Positions 29,400 through 40,409 of a stretch of DNA of 64,000 nt are shown here, piece after piece. A model generated the notes under the pieces. It was given only the letters and a program-made list of their open reading frames with translations. It searched no databases and was not told the DNA's origin. A program made the translations under genes and the position numbers. The first letter of the stretch is position 1. Every line of letters begins with the position of its first letter. Source of the DNA: NORP309 sp964352735 (GTDB lineage Bacteria > Pseudomonadota > Gammaproteobacteria > Xanthomonadales > Marinicellaceae); assembly GCA_964352735.1 (NCBI GenBank), contig CAYGTC010000008.1:54439-118438 (forward strand), given 5' to 3'.

Positions 29400-32300
29400 T
29401 TAAAAATCGATGTCGTCAAAAAGATCATCCAATTCATTCTGATTCAAATCAGAATCGATAAAATCTTCTGCTCTTAATTCAGCCTCAGCAGATTCACAAA
29501 CGTGCATTAATCGTTGTAAGTGCGAGCTAAATTGGGATGCAAGATTTTCTATTGTTGTTTCTTCATGGAGATTTTTACTGTATATCCAATTAATTTTCAT
29601 GCGATTGTTTTTAACCAGCGCATTGATGCTTAATTTTTGGGTTCTGATTTGTTCTGTGTGTGATAAATTTCCAGTGCTTTCTGAGGCTGGTTCTAATACA
29701 GCTCCTTGAAATGTTTGATCAAATTGACCCAGATAATTGAAGCCGATTTCCGGCAAGTTGCTTTTATCATCAGTGATGGGCGAATCACTGGAGTATTGCA
29801 ATAAGCCGAAACCCAGCCCTTGATTGGGTACAGAAGCACTGGTGTCTTTGACACATTGCAATAACTGTTGATCGGATGTCAAATCATTGATGTCAAAAAG
29901 TAGGGGATACAATGAGGTACACCAGCCAACAGTACGGGTTAAATTCACTTGCTCTGCAAATGCATTTCTGCCATGGCTTTCCAGATTGATGGAAATTGCG
30001 TCGGTATCACACCATTGCTGTAAGGTTTTTAATAAAGCAGCAAGCAGCACATCGGTGATGTTCATTTTGAATGACATGGAGGCTGTTTTTAGCAATGTAT
30101 TTGTCTCTTCTTGGCTCAATTCACAACTGAAAATTTGACTGGATCCTACAGTGTTTTCACCGGTCTTATCAAGAGGCAGTTTATATGGTCTTTGTGCTTG
30201 TTTTTGCCAATAATCTCTTTGTTGTGTCCAATTGGAATCTGCGAGTAATGTTTGACAATGGTTGGCATATGCTTGGTAACTGTCCGTGCTTGGCAATAAT
30301 GGCTTGCCAAGGCACAATGATTGTAAATCTTCAAGAATGATGCGCCATGACACACCATCAATGATCAAATGGTGGGCAAAAATCACCAAACGAGATTCTT
30401 CTGCACCCAGATGTATCAGTGCCGCTGTTATGAGTTTTCCATGTTCTAAAGTGAACTGAGATTGTAACTGTGAACAAAATTCGACAATAGATTCTGGGCC
30501 GATTTGTTGAAATGCCTGACTTAAATCTTTTTCGATAATTGTGATGTTGTCATTGCTGGGCTCAGGTATTGATTGTTGCCACTGACCATTGCTGTAAAGG
30601 TATTGAGCACGCAAAATGTCGTGATGTTGGATGATCATGTTAAAAGCACTGCTTAACTCATTGACACTGAGTTTCTGTGTGAGTTTAAGGATAATGCCTT
30701 GGTTGAACCATGCAATGTGTTGTTGAATTTCTTTAAAAAACCACTGTTGAATCGGGGTAAGTATCACGGGTCCAATGATTGTTTGATTGTGTTGTGTTTC
30801 ATCGTGTTGTGTTTTTTCGGCACGTATTTTGCAAACGGCAGTTATTTCAGCAATGTTTTGGTATTCGAAAATCTGTTTAGCAGTGATCTCAATGCCTTCT
30901 TGTTGACACAAAGAAACGGCTTGAAGGGCCAGTATTGAATCTCCACCCATGTCGAAAAAATTATCAAATATTCCCAATTGTTCTGTGCCCAATGCTTTAG
31001 ACCAACAAGACAACAATAGGTCTTCAAGTTCATTGCGGGGTTTGGCCATCTGGTCATTGGCTAGCGCTTGTTCTATCGGAGGCAATTGCGAATAATCAAC
31101 TTTGAGGTTGTCAGTGTAGGGTATGGCATCAAGCTTTGCTGTGGCCGATGGAACCATATGCGCAGGAAGCGTGGATTTCGCATGTTCTCGAATGGCTTCA
31201 ACAGTGGTGTTACCTACAAAATAAGCCAACAAACGTGCATGTTCTGTTTCTTTATCAACAACGACAACCACTTCACTGACGTTTTCACATTGTTGCAAGG
31301 TGGCCACGATTTCGTCGATTTCTATGCGAAATCCTCGAATTTTGATTTGGTTGTCTTTTCTGCCCATGAATTCTATGAGACCTTCTTGGTTCCATCGACC
31401 CATGTCACCTGTTCTGTACATCCGATGTATGCTGCCATTGAATGAAAACTCCACAAAGCGCGAATTATTGTTTTCATCTTGGCGCCAATAACCATCGGCC
31501 ACACCTGGACCCATGATGCAAATTTCGCCAGTAATGCCAATGCCACACCATTCATCGTGTTCACTGAGGATCAGCACATGGCTGTTTGCAATGGGTTGCC
31601 CTATGGGCGGATCGACGGTCAACTCAGTACTACACTCATGGGCGGTTGCCATGACGGTCGCTTCAGTGGGCCCATACGCATTAACAAAACGTGTTGTTTT
31701 GGACCAGAGATTTGCCATGTGGGCAGGGACCACCTCAGCACCGGTATATACCAAACGCAAATCAGGCAATGCATTGGGATTGAGGTGAGGCAATACTGTT
31801 GGCAGTAAAATGGCCGCGGTGACCTTGTGCTGAGACATCTGTGATTGTAAGGATTCCAACAGTGTTTTTCCGTGCTGTTCTTCGGGCAAAATCAAGCTGG
31901 CACAACTGGCCAAGGCCAGAAATGTTTCTTTGATGGAGACATCAAAACTCAACGAAGCACATTGCAATACTCTATCATTGACAGAGATGTCAAAACACTC
32001 AATTTGATCAACAATCATATTGCATAGCCCGCCATGTTTGATTGATACGCCTTTGGGTTGTCCGCTGGAACCAGATGTATAAATTATATAGGCAGGTAAG
32101 TCACTGTAGTCATCAAGTTGATTCAATTCAGGCAACATGGCATCATCAGTTGATTGTTGTAACAGTTCCTGCCATGAGATGCATTTTATGTCCTCAAAGG
32201 TCTTTTTTGATGCAGAAATCAATAAAAACAAATCGGCATCTTCAGCGATCAGTTGTTGTCGTTTGTGAGGGTAGGTCGGATCAATAGGCACATAACTGCC

Positions 32301-35300
32301 CCCAGCTTTAAGAACAGCCAACATGACAATGAAAAAATTGGCTTGTCTGGCCATATTGATGCCAACACGTTGGCCTGTTCTCAATCCTTGGCTTTGCAAC
32401 CATCTGGCGATGATTTCTGCTTGTTTATTGAGTTCTGCATAAGTGATTGAATCTTGGCCCTGTGTGATTGCTATTGCATCAGGGGATTTTAAATCGTGTT
32501 TTTTTATCAGTCCGTGAATACCAGCATGGGTTTGAATGGCCTTTATGGGACCACTGCTGAATCGTTGCAACTGTGTTTTGTCTTGCTTGGACAGCATCGA
32601 TAGGTCATGAATCGGGCGGTTGGCATCACTGATGATGTTGTCGATTAACATGACAAAGTGATTGAGCCATCTGACGATGGTCGTCTTTTCAAAAAGGTCA
32701 ACGTCATATTCAAGATAACCTTGTAAGCCCTTGTCTGATTGATGTAAGTTCAACACCAAATCAAAACGAGAGCTGTGTGACTGATACGGTGCACTTTCTA
32801 TCTCAATGCCATTGAGGCTTTGCGTATTGACTGAAGCATTTTGTAAAGAGAATAACACCTGAAACAACGGGCTGTTTGATAAACTCCTCTCAGGTTGTAG
32901 TGCTTCTACGATTTGTTCAAAGGGAACATCTTGATTCTCATAAGCACCAAGGCTTGTCTCTTTTAAGTTTTGCAGAATGGTTAAGAAATTTTCTGTGGCT
33001 TTGATGTTGTTGCGAATCACCAAAGTATTCACAAAAAAACCGATCAAATTTTCAAGTTCTACATGACTTCTATTGGCAACAGGTGTACCGACAGCAATGT
33101 CATCTTGACCGCTGAGTTTGGCAAGTAACACCTGAAATATTGTCAACAATGTCATGTGTAGTGTGACGCCATGTGCTTGGCTGAATTGTGAGAGTTGCTG
33201 TAATCGATGTGAATCGATGTTTATTGGAACCAAATCACCTTCGAAACGCTGTCTGGCAGGTCTGGGCTGTTTTGTTGGCAAGTGCAATAATGGCGTTAAC
33301 CCGTTTAAATGTTGCACCCAATAGTCCAATTGTTGAGATAATAGGCCTGAATCAACGTTTGTCTTTTGCCAATGGGCATAATCTGCAAATTGAACGGGTA
33401 AGCCTTTTAAAACTGCTGTGGTATTGTTTAAGATGGCATTATAGTTTTGGCTGATTTCCTGCATGAGAATGGCCCAAGAACCACCATCAAAAATGAGATG
33501 ATGGAATGTGATCAATAAAATACGTTCATCATGAGATAATTTGAGCAGTTTTACTCTTAACAGGGGGGCTTTGTCAATTTCAAATGTTAGTTGGGCTTCT
33601 TGTTTGATCCTTGTGTTGATTTCATGTGTTGAAACGGATTGTTCAGTTATTGAAAACTCCATTTTATTTTCAATGTGCTGAAATGATTGTCCATCATGTT
33701 TGCGAAAGCTTGTTCTCAGTATTTCATGACGCTCAATAATGTTTTTAAAAGTTGTTTCAAATGCTTGTGTATTCAAATTGCCATGTAAGCGATAAGCGGC
33801 AGAGATGTTGTATAGGCTTTTATTGAAATCAAGTTCGTTAAGCACCCAAAGACGGTTTTGTTGCAAAGAGAGTGGAATCAATTCACGGCGGTCAACAGCA
33901 ACAAGTGGGTTGGTTTTTGACTTATTGTGTTTGGTTTGTATGAGTTGACTTAACTGACTGAGTTGCGTTGCAGCAAAAAATTCTTTTAAACTCACCGTCA
34001 CTTGCAGTTCAGACTGTATGTGAGCGATCACTCTGGCTGCAAGCAGAGAGTGTCCGCCCAATTGAAAAAAGTCTACATCATGGGTGGGGTGCTTGATGTC
34101 TAAGACTTTTGCCCAAGTCTGCGCAACAAATTGTGTGATGCGATCATCTTCTAAATTTTGTAAACGTGATTGGTTAGCAGGTAATGGTAAGGCTGTCTGA
34201 TCTATTTTTCCATTGGGTGTGAGAGGAAAATCTGCCAATTGAACAATGGAAGTAGGCAGCATGTAGGCAGGCAGTTTCTGTTTTAAAGCAGACATGATGC
34301 TTTGTTGCTGCCGCTCAAGTGAATTATTGTTGTCTGTTTTTATCTTTGTTTTGACATAAGCCAGCAAAAATTCCTGTCCTTGTAGGTTTTGTTTTTTACA
34401 CACATAAGCAGCGTTAATGTCTTGTTGTCTCATCAATTCCTGCTCAATTTCTGCGGGTTCCACTCTAAAGCCTCTGATGGTCATTTGGCGATCACTGCGG
34501 CCAATGACTTGAATGGATCCATTGCCAAGCAATATACCTAAATCACCCGTTTTATAGCCTCGATTTCCTGATTCTGTGGTAAAAAAGGCTTCATCATTCG
34601 CATTCAAGTAACCTTGAGCAAGGCCATCACTGATGATCGCTATTTCAGCAACTTCTCCAATGCCTGCAAGTTGACCATCTGGTCTTAATGTCATCACTTG
34701 TGTGCCTGATAAACCATACCCAATCGGCACAATTCCTTGATTATCTTCAGCATCAGCTGGACAATGATAATGCGATAAACATTGTTGTGTTTCGGTTGTA
34801 CCATACAGGTTATAAACCTCTGCGTTGGATACCCTTTTCAAGGCGCGAACCAACGACCAAGGCAAAGCTTCGCCCACACTCATTACCCATTTTAATTCAC
34901 TGTAATTCTGACTTTTGTCAATCAATAACAGTGATAACATGGCTGGTGTTAGATTGGCTACTTGGATGCCACTATTTTTCATCCATTGGCTGAGGCGCAA
35001 TGGTTCCATATCGTCCGCATCAGGGATGTAAAGCTGTCCACCTGTACCAAGTGCCAGAAATATGTCGCGGTGCAACGGGTCATGTCCGAGTCCTGAGAGT
35101 AAACTGAATTTTAACCCTTTGTGCTTGAATGTGTCGTATTGGGTCCAATTGAGCACAGCGCGTTCCAATCCTCGATGTGTGCCTATTACCACGCGTGATT
35201 GGCCGGTGGTTCCGGAAGTGAAGGCCAAATAAGCAGTATCTGTTGGTTTAATATCCCATTCGGGTCTATCGATTATCGACACTTCATGATTTAAGTCACG

Positions 35301-38300
35301 GAAACAGATGTTCTTTATCTCATGCTTATTGAGGTGATCTGCCAGTGTTTTGGGTATAGCTGTATTGCATTGTATTACACATACAGGGTTCACCGCGGTA
35401 ATTCTGGTTTGTATGGTTTCTGTTGGGTAGCTGCTGTCTAACACAACAAAAACACCATTGATTTTTAATGTAGCCAATAGAGCGATGACCAGCTCAGGAC
35501 TTCGGTCTGCATAAATGCCAATGATTTGTCTTTGCTTAATGCCTGAATTTAAAAGCCAATCTGCCATCTTATTGACTTGTTGATAAAGTTCCTCATAGGA
35601 CAATTTTATCCCATCACTTGAAAGGGCTGTCATTTCTGGGTTGGCCGCTACTTGACGTTCAAAGTATTTTATAACGCCTTTGTCACTGTAGCTGGGCGAT
35701 GCCGATGCGTTTGAGTGCATTAATGACTGTGTTGTTTCTGTAAAAAGACTCCAACTACTGACCGACGCTTCGGGTGAAGCTATGGCCTGTTGCAGAACAG
35801 ACTGATATTGAGTCAACAGTTCTTTTATGTGCATGTGTTCAAAATTGACAGCATCATACAAGGCTCGAATTGAGAAGCCACCATTGATTTCTTTTACGTA
35901 CATGGTCAAGTCAAATTTAGATGCGCTGTCATCTGCATGGATGATTTGGTGGCTTAAATTGGGCAGCTCAAACGTTGATTCAGGTAAGTTGAGCATGTTG
36001 AAAAACAGCTTAAACAAGCCATCTTCACCGCGCCCATGGGCCGGTTTTACCGCTTTAACCACATTGTCGTAAGGCACATCTTGATTGTTCAAAGCATCAT
36101 TAATATGGGTTGCCATTTGTGCTAACACATTGTGATAGGGTGTCTCTAAGTCCCATCGATGTCGAATCGCCAGGGTATTGACAAAGAAACCAAGCATTTT
36201 TTCAGTTCCTTGTATGTGCCTGCCAGCCGATGGCATGCCGATGGTTAAATCGACATGATTGCTTAATCGGGCAATCAATGCGTGAAAGGTAGTCAACAGC
36301 ACCGAAAATACAGACACACGGTTTGCCGCCGCAAGTTGTTTGATTGAATCAGTTAAATCCTTGGATAAATCAAGAAAACAATCTTTGCTTTGAAATTGTT
36401 GTGGGTCTTTTGCTGTCAGCTTGTAGGGTAAGGAAACGGCAGAGGGAATGTCTTTGAGTGTTTGGCACCAGTAATCGATTTGATCATGATAAAGGGGCGT
36501 TTTTATTAGATTTTGTTGCCAATGGGCAAAGTCATGATAGTGTAAATTTGTTGAGGTTTCTGCCGTTGTATCAGTACCTTGGGAACCATTGTTGGTGTCC
36601 TCATGTTGAAAATATCGGTGACTTAACTCCGATAGCATCAATCCTATTGACCATCCATCAGAAATAATGTGATGAACACATAAGACCAGAAAGTGTTCTT
36701 GATCAGAAAATGTGTAAAGCTTGGCTCGTATCAACCAATCTTTGCTCAGATCAAAATCCTTTGAGGCCGCAATGTTGACCAAGTCGGTTAATTGTTGGGT
36801 TTTTTCCACTGAAAGGTCAAACGAGCAGGGTTGTGCCTGCATTTGCCATGGCTTGTCATGATAAACCAATTTTGGTACACCGGCTTTATTGACTATTTGG
36901 CTCCTGAAAATGGGGTGGGCATTCAGTATTTCATACAAAGCAGTTTGCAGGGCAGTGACATTCAATTGGCCACAAAAGTGGATGCCAGCACTGATGTTAT
37001 AGAGAGCATTTCCTTGTGAAATTTCTTGCATCAGCCACAATCGTTTTTGACTCAATGACAATATGGGGAGGCTACTTGTTGCTTTTGCTGTAATGGGTTT
37101 GAACTTTTCGGTGTGGTTGTTTTGCTCAATCAGTCGAGACAAGTGTGCAGGTGTTGGGTTAATCAAAAAATCAGCCGCCGGAACAGCGATGTTGAAACAC
37201 TCTTTAATCTTTGCCAACAGGCGAATGGTGCTCAGCGAATTGCCGCCTGTTTGAAAAAAGTTGGAGTGTAAATCAATTTGGTTAACGTTTAATGTGTCTT
37301 GCCAAATTTTTATGATGTTTTTTTGCAGTTCACTGGCTGTTGTTAGTGTTTCAGTCTGCGTATTAAACGGCTGATTTCTCAACGCATCACGGTCGAGTTT
37401 TCCGTTAGTGGTGATTGGTACAACGTCCATTAATCTGAATAAGGTGGGTACCATATAAGCAGGCAAAACCTTCTGCAAAGCAAATTGGATGTCACTCTCA
37501 GTCAGGTCAGACTCAATACGGACATAAGCGATTAAAAATTTTTCAGCTGATTCGCCTTCACAAAACACTGCTGCATGTGTGACATCTGGTAAATTCATCA
37601 ATTGTGCTTCAATTTCTTCAATCTCGATGCGATGACCACGCAGTTTAATTTGGTTGTCTGTTCTGCCGAGATAAATCAATTGACCATCATGGCGCATGCG
37701 AGCAAAGTCACCTGTTCGATAGAGCCGTTGATTGAGCTGCTTATGCCATATGAAGCGTTCGGCTGTCAATTGAGGTTTTTGATGATAACCTTGCGCCAAA
37801 CCATCGCCTCCTACCCATAATTCTCCAGCCGCACCCACAGGTAATAATTCAAGATTGTTGTCTAATACATAGGCTGTTGAATTATTGACACATGTACCAA
37901 TGGGCACGGTATGGCGATAATCTTCATCTGGATTGAGCCTATGATGACAACTGAGAATGCCGTTTTCAGTAGGCCCATAACCGTTGAAAACACGAACGTT
38001 CGGTAAAAGTTTGATGATTTTTTGTGCATGTTGTGGGTTAAAAGCTTCTCCTGCACAAATGATCATTCTTAATTGTGATAACACATCGACATGATGATTA
38101 AAAAGTTCATTAAATAATGATGTGGTGAAAGCTCCAGAGTTGATTGGATTTTGTCGTAAATAGTCAAACAAATCAGCGGGTGAAATATGATCTGGATCGG
38201 TGATGTATATTTGTCCACCATTGATCAGTGGTGCCCATATTTCAAAAGCAGAAGCATCAAATGATAAAGACGAATATTGCAGCATAACTGTTTTATTGTC

Positions 38301-40409
38301 CATGCCGAATAAGGCTGGATTTACCACAAGACGCAAGACATTTTGATGGGTCAATCGTACACCTTTTGGTTTGCCAGTAGAACCAGAGGTGTATTTTATA
38401 CACAACAAATCTGAGTCAGAGCTGTGATGATAAACGGTTAAATGTTTGCTTTTGACATCCAACTTTTTAACATCATGAAATACGATATGCGGGTCGATTC
38501 TGTGTTTGAATTCATTTTGGCCAATGATGGTATTGATTGCGGAGTCTTTGATCATCAAATTTAATCGCGTATCAGGATACCTGGGGTCTAAGGGAACATA
38601 AGAACAACTCGCTTTTAAAATGCCGAGTAAAATGGCGGGCAACTCAAGGCACGGGCGCAAAAAGACACCTATTGAATCCCCTTGTTTGATGCCTTTATGG
38701 ATTAAATTTTCTGCAAGTTGATTGGCCAAATCTTCTAATGCCCTGTAAGTCATGTGCTTACCATCACAACTGGCTGCTATGGCATTGGGTTGTGTTGTTG
38801 CATAAGAAGAAACTTGTCGGTCAATTCGTTTGGGGTAGTGCGTTTTTTTTCCTTGCCACTTGGCCAGTAAGTTGTGTTGTTTTTCGCTCAGTAAAGAGAA
38901 TTCATGTGGTTTTTTATCGGGGTTTTCTGATATATCACCCAGCAGTGTCATATAGCTTTCTGCCAAATGCTCAATGGTAGATCGGTCGAATAGGGCAGTA
39001 GCGTATTCAAAATGGCCGGTCATTCCTTGTTCTGATGCGTTCAAAATCAATGTCATGTCAACTTTTGATATTTGACTCTGGTGAGGCACTCTCTTGCAAT
39101 CCAGATCGCCGAGTTGAATTTGTGTTTCGGCCTGATGTTGGTAGGCAAAAAACACCTGACACAAGGGGTGAAATGATGCACTGCGCTCTGGGTTGATTTC
39201 AGACACCACCTGCTCAAAAGGCACTTGACTGTTAGCAAAAGCATTTAACGCGGTTTCCTTGATGTCGTTTAAATATTCTAAAAAGCTGACATCAACATCT
39301 ATTTTTGAACGCAGAACCACAGTGTTTACCAATACGCCCACTACGCTCTCTAACTCTTGAGCAGAACGATTGGCTATCGGTGTACCGATACTCAAATCGT
39401 TGATATTACAATATCTGGCTAAAAGCACTTTAAAGCCCGCGAGTAGCAACATAAATAGGGTGACATTGTGTTCTTTACACACCGATTCAAGCTTATTCAT
39501 CAAGGCTTCTGAAAATACAATGGCAACAGAATTACCGCTGAAATTTTGCTTTGCTGGGCGTTGTCGATCCGACGGTATGACCAATAAAGGGGCTTGATCC
39601 TTGAGCTTTTCAATCCAGTAATTCAATTGGGATTGATAAGTGCCCAAGGCCAATTGGTTCGCCTGCCATTGGGTGAAATCGCTGAATTGTAACTGATGTG
39701 GAGTCGGTATAGATGCCGATTGGTTCAACATGGCAGTGTAAATGCCATTGAGTTGTTTCATCAATAATTGTAAAGACCAACCATCTGCAATGATGTGATG
39801 CAATGTCAGTGCCAGAATATTGTGTTGATCTGTTACTTGAAAAATTGTTACGCGCATTAAACAGGGTTGCTCAAGATCAAAACCACTTGTGGCTTCTTTT
39901 TGGATGTTATCTGCTAAGTTCTCATTGCTGCTTTTAATGATGTTAATAGTGAATTCTACTTTGGCATCGACACATTGCCAAAGCTCATCCTGTTCATCAA
40001 GGAACCGTGTTCTCAGTACATCGTGTTCAGTAATCAACTGTTGAAACGCTGATTGCAGTAGGGCAATGTTCAGTTGTCCAAGGATTTCAAATGCGCCTGA
40101 CATGTTATATATTGATGACTCAGATTGTAGGCGGTCGGTTAGCCACATGCCTTTTTGCATGGCGGAACAGGGGGCCTTGTAACCTTTGGCTCGCATCTCT
40201 TGGTTAAAAAATGATTCAATCTCATTTGTTTTTTTGGCTTGAACTTTTTTAAGATGATTCACCAACTCGGGTTTGAATCGTTTTAATGTTTCGAGGTGTT
40301 CTTGTTTTAGTGTGCCTTTGGAGGCACTGACTTTGATGTTGTCATTTTCATCTAATGACAGATTTACATTTAAGTTTTCAAGCTGTTCAATAAAATTGAT
40401 AAAAGTCAT
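29400..40409 (-). CDS. NRPS, modules 2-4: docking-(C-A-T)x3-E
   Basis: This 3669-residue trimodular synthetase has an N-terminal TubC-type docking domain (about 1-60). The condensation domains carry HHIIADGWS (near 203), HHIISDGWS (near 1246) and HHLIFDGGSW (near 2303). Hand-read pockets are A1 D-A-F-A-I-A-G-I-L (unassigned), A2 D-P-R-N-M-V-L-Q-C and A3 D-V-K-I-V-T-A-V-M (unassigned; Lys at 239 might favour an acidic side chain). A2 is unusual: its A4 region reads GHDPLHRDIF, like fungal aminoadipate reductase Lys2, and its A3 loop is SGTTGQSRV rather than GxPKG. The terminal E domain is intact (HHLIIDGVSW near 3346, ESHGRN, FNYLGQ), so residue 4 should be D. The acidic C-terminal end (ELDDLFDDIDF) is a likely docking donor for the next protein. 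The ATG overlaps the preceding stop by 4 bp. Confidence 0.95.
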   Translation of the reverse strand: MTFINFIEQLENLNVNLSLDENDNIKVSASKGTLKQEHLETLKRFKPELVNHLKKVQAKKTNEIESFFNQEMRAKGYKAPCSAMQKGMWLTDRLQSESSIYNMSGAFEILGQLNIALLQSAFQQLITEHDVLRTRFLDEQDELWQCVDAKVEFTINIIKSSNENLADNIQKEATSGFDLEQPCLMRVTIFQVTDQHNILALTLHHIIADGWSLQLLMKQLNGIYTAMLNQSASIPTPHQLQFSDFTQWQANQLALGTYQSQLNYWIEKLKDQAPLLVIPSDRQRPAKQNFSGNSVAIVFSEALMNKLESVCKEHNVTLFMLLLAGFKVLLARYCNINDLSIGTPIANRSAQELESVVGVLVNTVVLRSKIDVDVSFLEYLNDIKETALNAFANSQVPFEQVVSEINPERSASFHPLCQVFFAYQHQAETQIQLGDLDCKRVPHQSQISKVDMTLILNASEQGMTGHFEYATALFDRSTIEHLAESYMTLLGDISENPDKKPHEFSLLSEKQHNLLAKWQGKKTHYPKRIDRQVSSYATTQPNAIAASCDGKHMTYRALEDLANQLAENLIHKGIKQGDSIGVFLRPCLELPAILLGILKASCSYVPLDPRYPDTRLNLMIKDSAINTIIGQNEFKHRIDPHIVFHDVKKLDVKSKHLTVYHHSSDSDLLCIKYTSGSTGKPKGVRLTHQNVLRLVVNPALFGMDNKTVMLQYSSLSFDASAFEIWAPLINGGQIYITDPDHISPADLFDYLRQNPINSGAFTTSLFNELFNHHVDVLSQLRMIICAGEAFNPQHAQKIIKLLPNVRVFNGYGPTENGILSCHHRLNPDEDYRHTVPIGTCVNNSTAYVLDNNLELLPVGAAGELWVGGDGLAQGYHQKPQLTAERFIWHKQLNQRLYRTGDFARMRHDGQLIYLGRTDNQIKLRGHRIEIEEIEAQLMNLPDVTHAAVFCEGESAEKFLIAYVRIESDLTESDIQFALQKVLPAYMVPTLFRLMDVVPITTNGKLDRDALRNQPFNTQTETLTTASELQKNIIKIWQDTLNVNQIDLHSNFFQTGGNSLSTIRLLAKIKECFNIAVPAADFLINPTPAHLSRLIEQNNHTEKFKPITAKATSSLPILSLSQKRLWLMQEISQGNALYNISAGIHFCGQLNVTALQTALYEILNAHPIFRSQIVNKAGVPKLVYHDKPWQMQAQPCSFDLSVEKTQQLTDLVNIAASKDFDLSKDWLIRAKLYTFSDQEHFLVLCVHHIISDGWSIGLMLSELSHRYFQHEDTNNGSQGTDTTAETSTNLHYHDFAHWQQNLIKTPLYHDQIDYWCQTLKDIPSAVSLPYKLTAKDPQQFQSKDCFLDLSKDLTDSIKQLAAANRVSVFSVLLTTFHALIARLSNHVDLTIGMPSAGRHIQGTEKMLGFFVNTLAIRHRWDLETPYHNVLAQMATHINDALNNQDVPYDNVVKAVKPAHGRGEDGLFKLFFNMLNLPESTFELPNLSHQIIHADDSASKFDLTMYVKEINGGFSIRALYDAVNFEHMHIKELLTQYQSVLQQAIASPEASVSSWSLFTETTQSLMHSNASASPSYSDKGVIKYFERQVAANPEMTALSSDGIKLSYEELYQQVNKMADWLLNSGIKQRQIIGIYADRSPELVIALLATLKINGVFVVLDSSYPTETIQTRITAVNPVCVIQCNTAIPKTLADHLNKHEIKNICFRDLNHEVSIIDRPEWDIKPTDTAYLAFTSGTTGQSRVVIGTHRGLERAVLNWTQYDTFKHKGLKFSLLSGLGHDPLHRDIFLALGTGGQLYIPDADDMEPLRLSQWMKNSGIQVANLTPAMLSLLLIDKSQNYSELKWVMSVGEALPWSLVRALKRVSNAEVYNLYGTTETQQCLSHYHCPADAEDNQGIVPIGYGLSGTQVMTLRPDGQLAGIGEVAEIAIISDGLAQGYLNANDEAFFTTESGNRGYKTGDLGILLGNGSIQVIGRSDRQMTIRGFRVEPAEIEQELMRQQDINAAYVCKKQNLQGQEFLLAYVKTKIKTDNNNSLERQQQSIMSALKQKLPAYMLPTSIVQLADFPLTPNGKIDQTALPLPANQSRLQNLEDDRITQFVAQTWAKVLDIKHPTHDVDFFQLGGHSLLAARVIAHIQSELQVTVSLKEFFAATQLSQLSQLIQTKHNKSKTNPLVAVDRRELIPLSLQQNRLWVLNELDFNKSLYNISAAYRLHGNLNTQAFETTFKNIIERHEILRTSFRKHDGQSFQHIENKMEFSITEQSVSTHEINTRIKQEAQLTFEIDKAPLLRVKLLKLSHDERILLITFHHLIFDGGSWAILMQEISQNYNAILNNTTAVLKGLPVQFADYAHWQKTNVDSGLLSQQLDYWVQHLNGLTPLLHLPTKQPRPARQRFEGDLVPINIDSHRLQQLSQFSQAHGVTLHMTLLTIFQVLLAKLSGQDDIAVGTPVANRSHVELENLIGFFVNTLVIRNNIKATENFLTILQNLKETSLGAYENQDVPFEQIVEALQPERSLSNSPLFQVLFSLQNASVNTQSLNGIEIESAPYQSHSSRFDLVLNLHQSDKGLQGYLEYDVDLFEKTTIVRWLNHFVMLIDNIISDANRPIHDLSMLSKQDKTQLQRFSSGPIKAIQTHAGIHGLIKKHDLKSPDAIAITQGQDSITYAELNKQAEIIARWLQSQGLRTGQRVGINMARQANFFIVMLAVLKAGGSYVPIDPTYPHKRQQLIAEDADLFLLISASKKTFEDIKCISWQELLQQSTDDAMLPELNQLDDYSDLPAYIIYTSGSSGQPKGVSIKHGGLCNMIVDQIECFDISVNDRVLQCASLSFDVSIKETFLALASCASLILPEEQHGKTLLESLQSQMSQHKVTAAILLPTVLPHLNPNALPDLRLVYTGAEVVPAHMANLWSKTTRFVNAYGPTEATVMATAHECSTELTVDPPIGQPIANSHVLILSEHDEWCGIGITGEICIMGPGVADGYWRQDENNNSRFVEFSFNGSIHRMYRTGDMGRWNQEGLIEFMGRKDNQIKIRGFRIEIDEIVATLQQCENVSEVVVVVDKETEHARLLAYFVGNTTVEAIREHAKSTLPAHMVPSATAKLDAIPYTDNLKVDYSQLPPIEQALANDQMAKPRNELEDLLLSCWSKALGTEQLGIFDNFFDMGGDSILALQAVSLCQQEGIEITAKQIFEYQNIAEITAVCKIRAEKTQHDETQHNQTIIGPVILTPIQQWFFKEIQQHIAWFNQGIILKLTQKLSVNELSSAFNMIIQHHDILRAQYLYSNGQWQQSIPEPSNDNITIIEKDLSQAFQQIGPESIVEFCSQLQSQFTLEHGKLITAALIHLGAEESRLVIFAHHLIIDGVSWRIILEDLQSLCLGKPLLPSTDSYQAYANHCQTLLADSNWTQQRDYWQKQAQRPYKLPLDKTGENTVGSSQIFSCELSQEETNTLLKTASMSFKMNITDVLLAALLKTLQQWCDTDAISINLESHGRNAFAEQVNLTRTVGWCTSLYPLLFDINDLTSDQQLLQCVKDTSASVPNQGLGFGLLQYSSDSPITDDKSNLPEIGFNYLGQFDQTFQGAVLEPASESTGNLSHTEQIRTQKLSINALVKNNRMKINWIYSKNLHEETTIENLASQFSSHLQRLMHVCESAEAELRAEDFIDSDLNQNELDDLFDDIDF
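34150..35640 (-). other. Lys2-like adenylation domain in module 3
   Basis: This A domain differs from every other one in the window. The core A4 segment is LSGLGHDPLHRDIF, where canonical NRPS A domains have FDxSxxEIW; the Asp contacting the amino group is retained. The A5 motif reads NLYGTTETQQ. Core motifs for catalysis (SGTTG, YKTGDLG, GRSDRQ, RGFRVEP, NGK) are present, so it should be active. Its family resemblance is to alpha-aminoadipate reductase A domains; the substrate is unknown. Confidence 0.7.
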
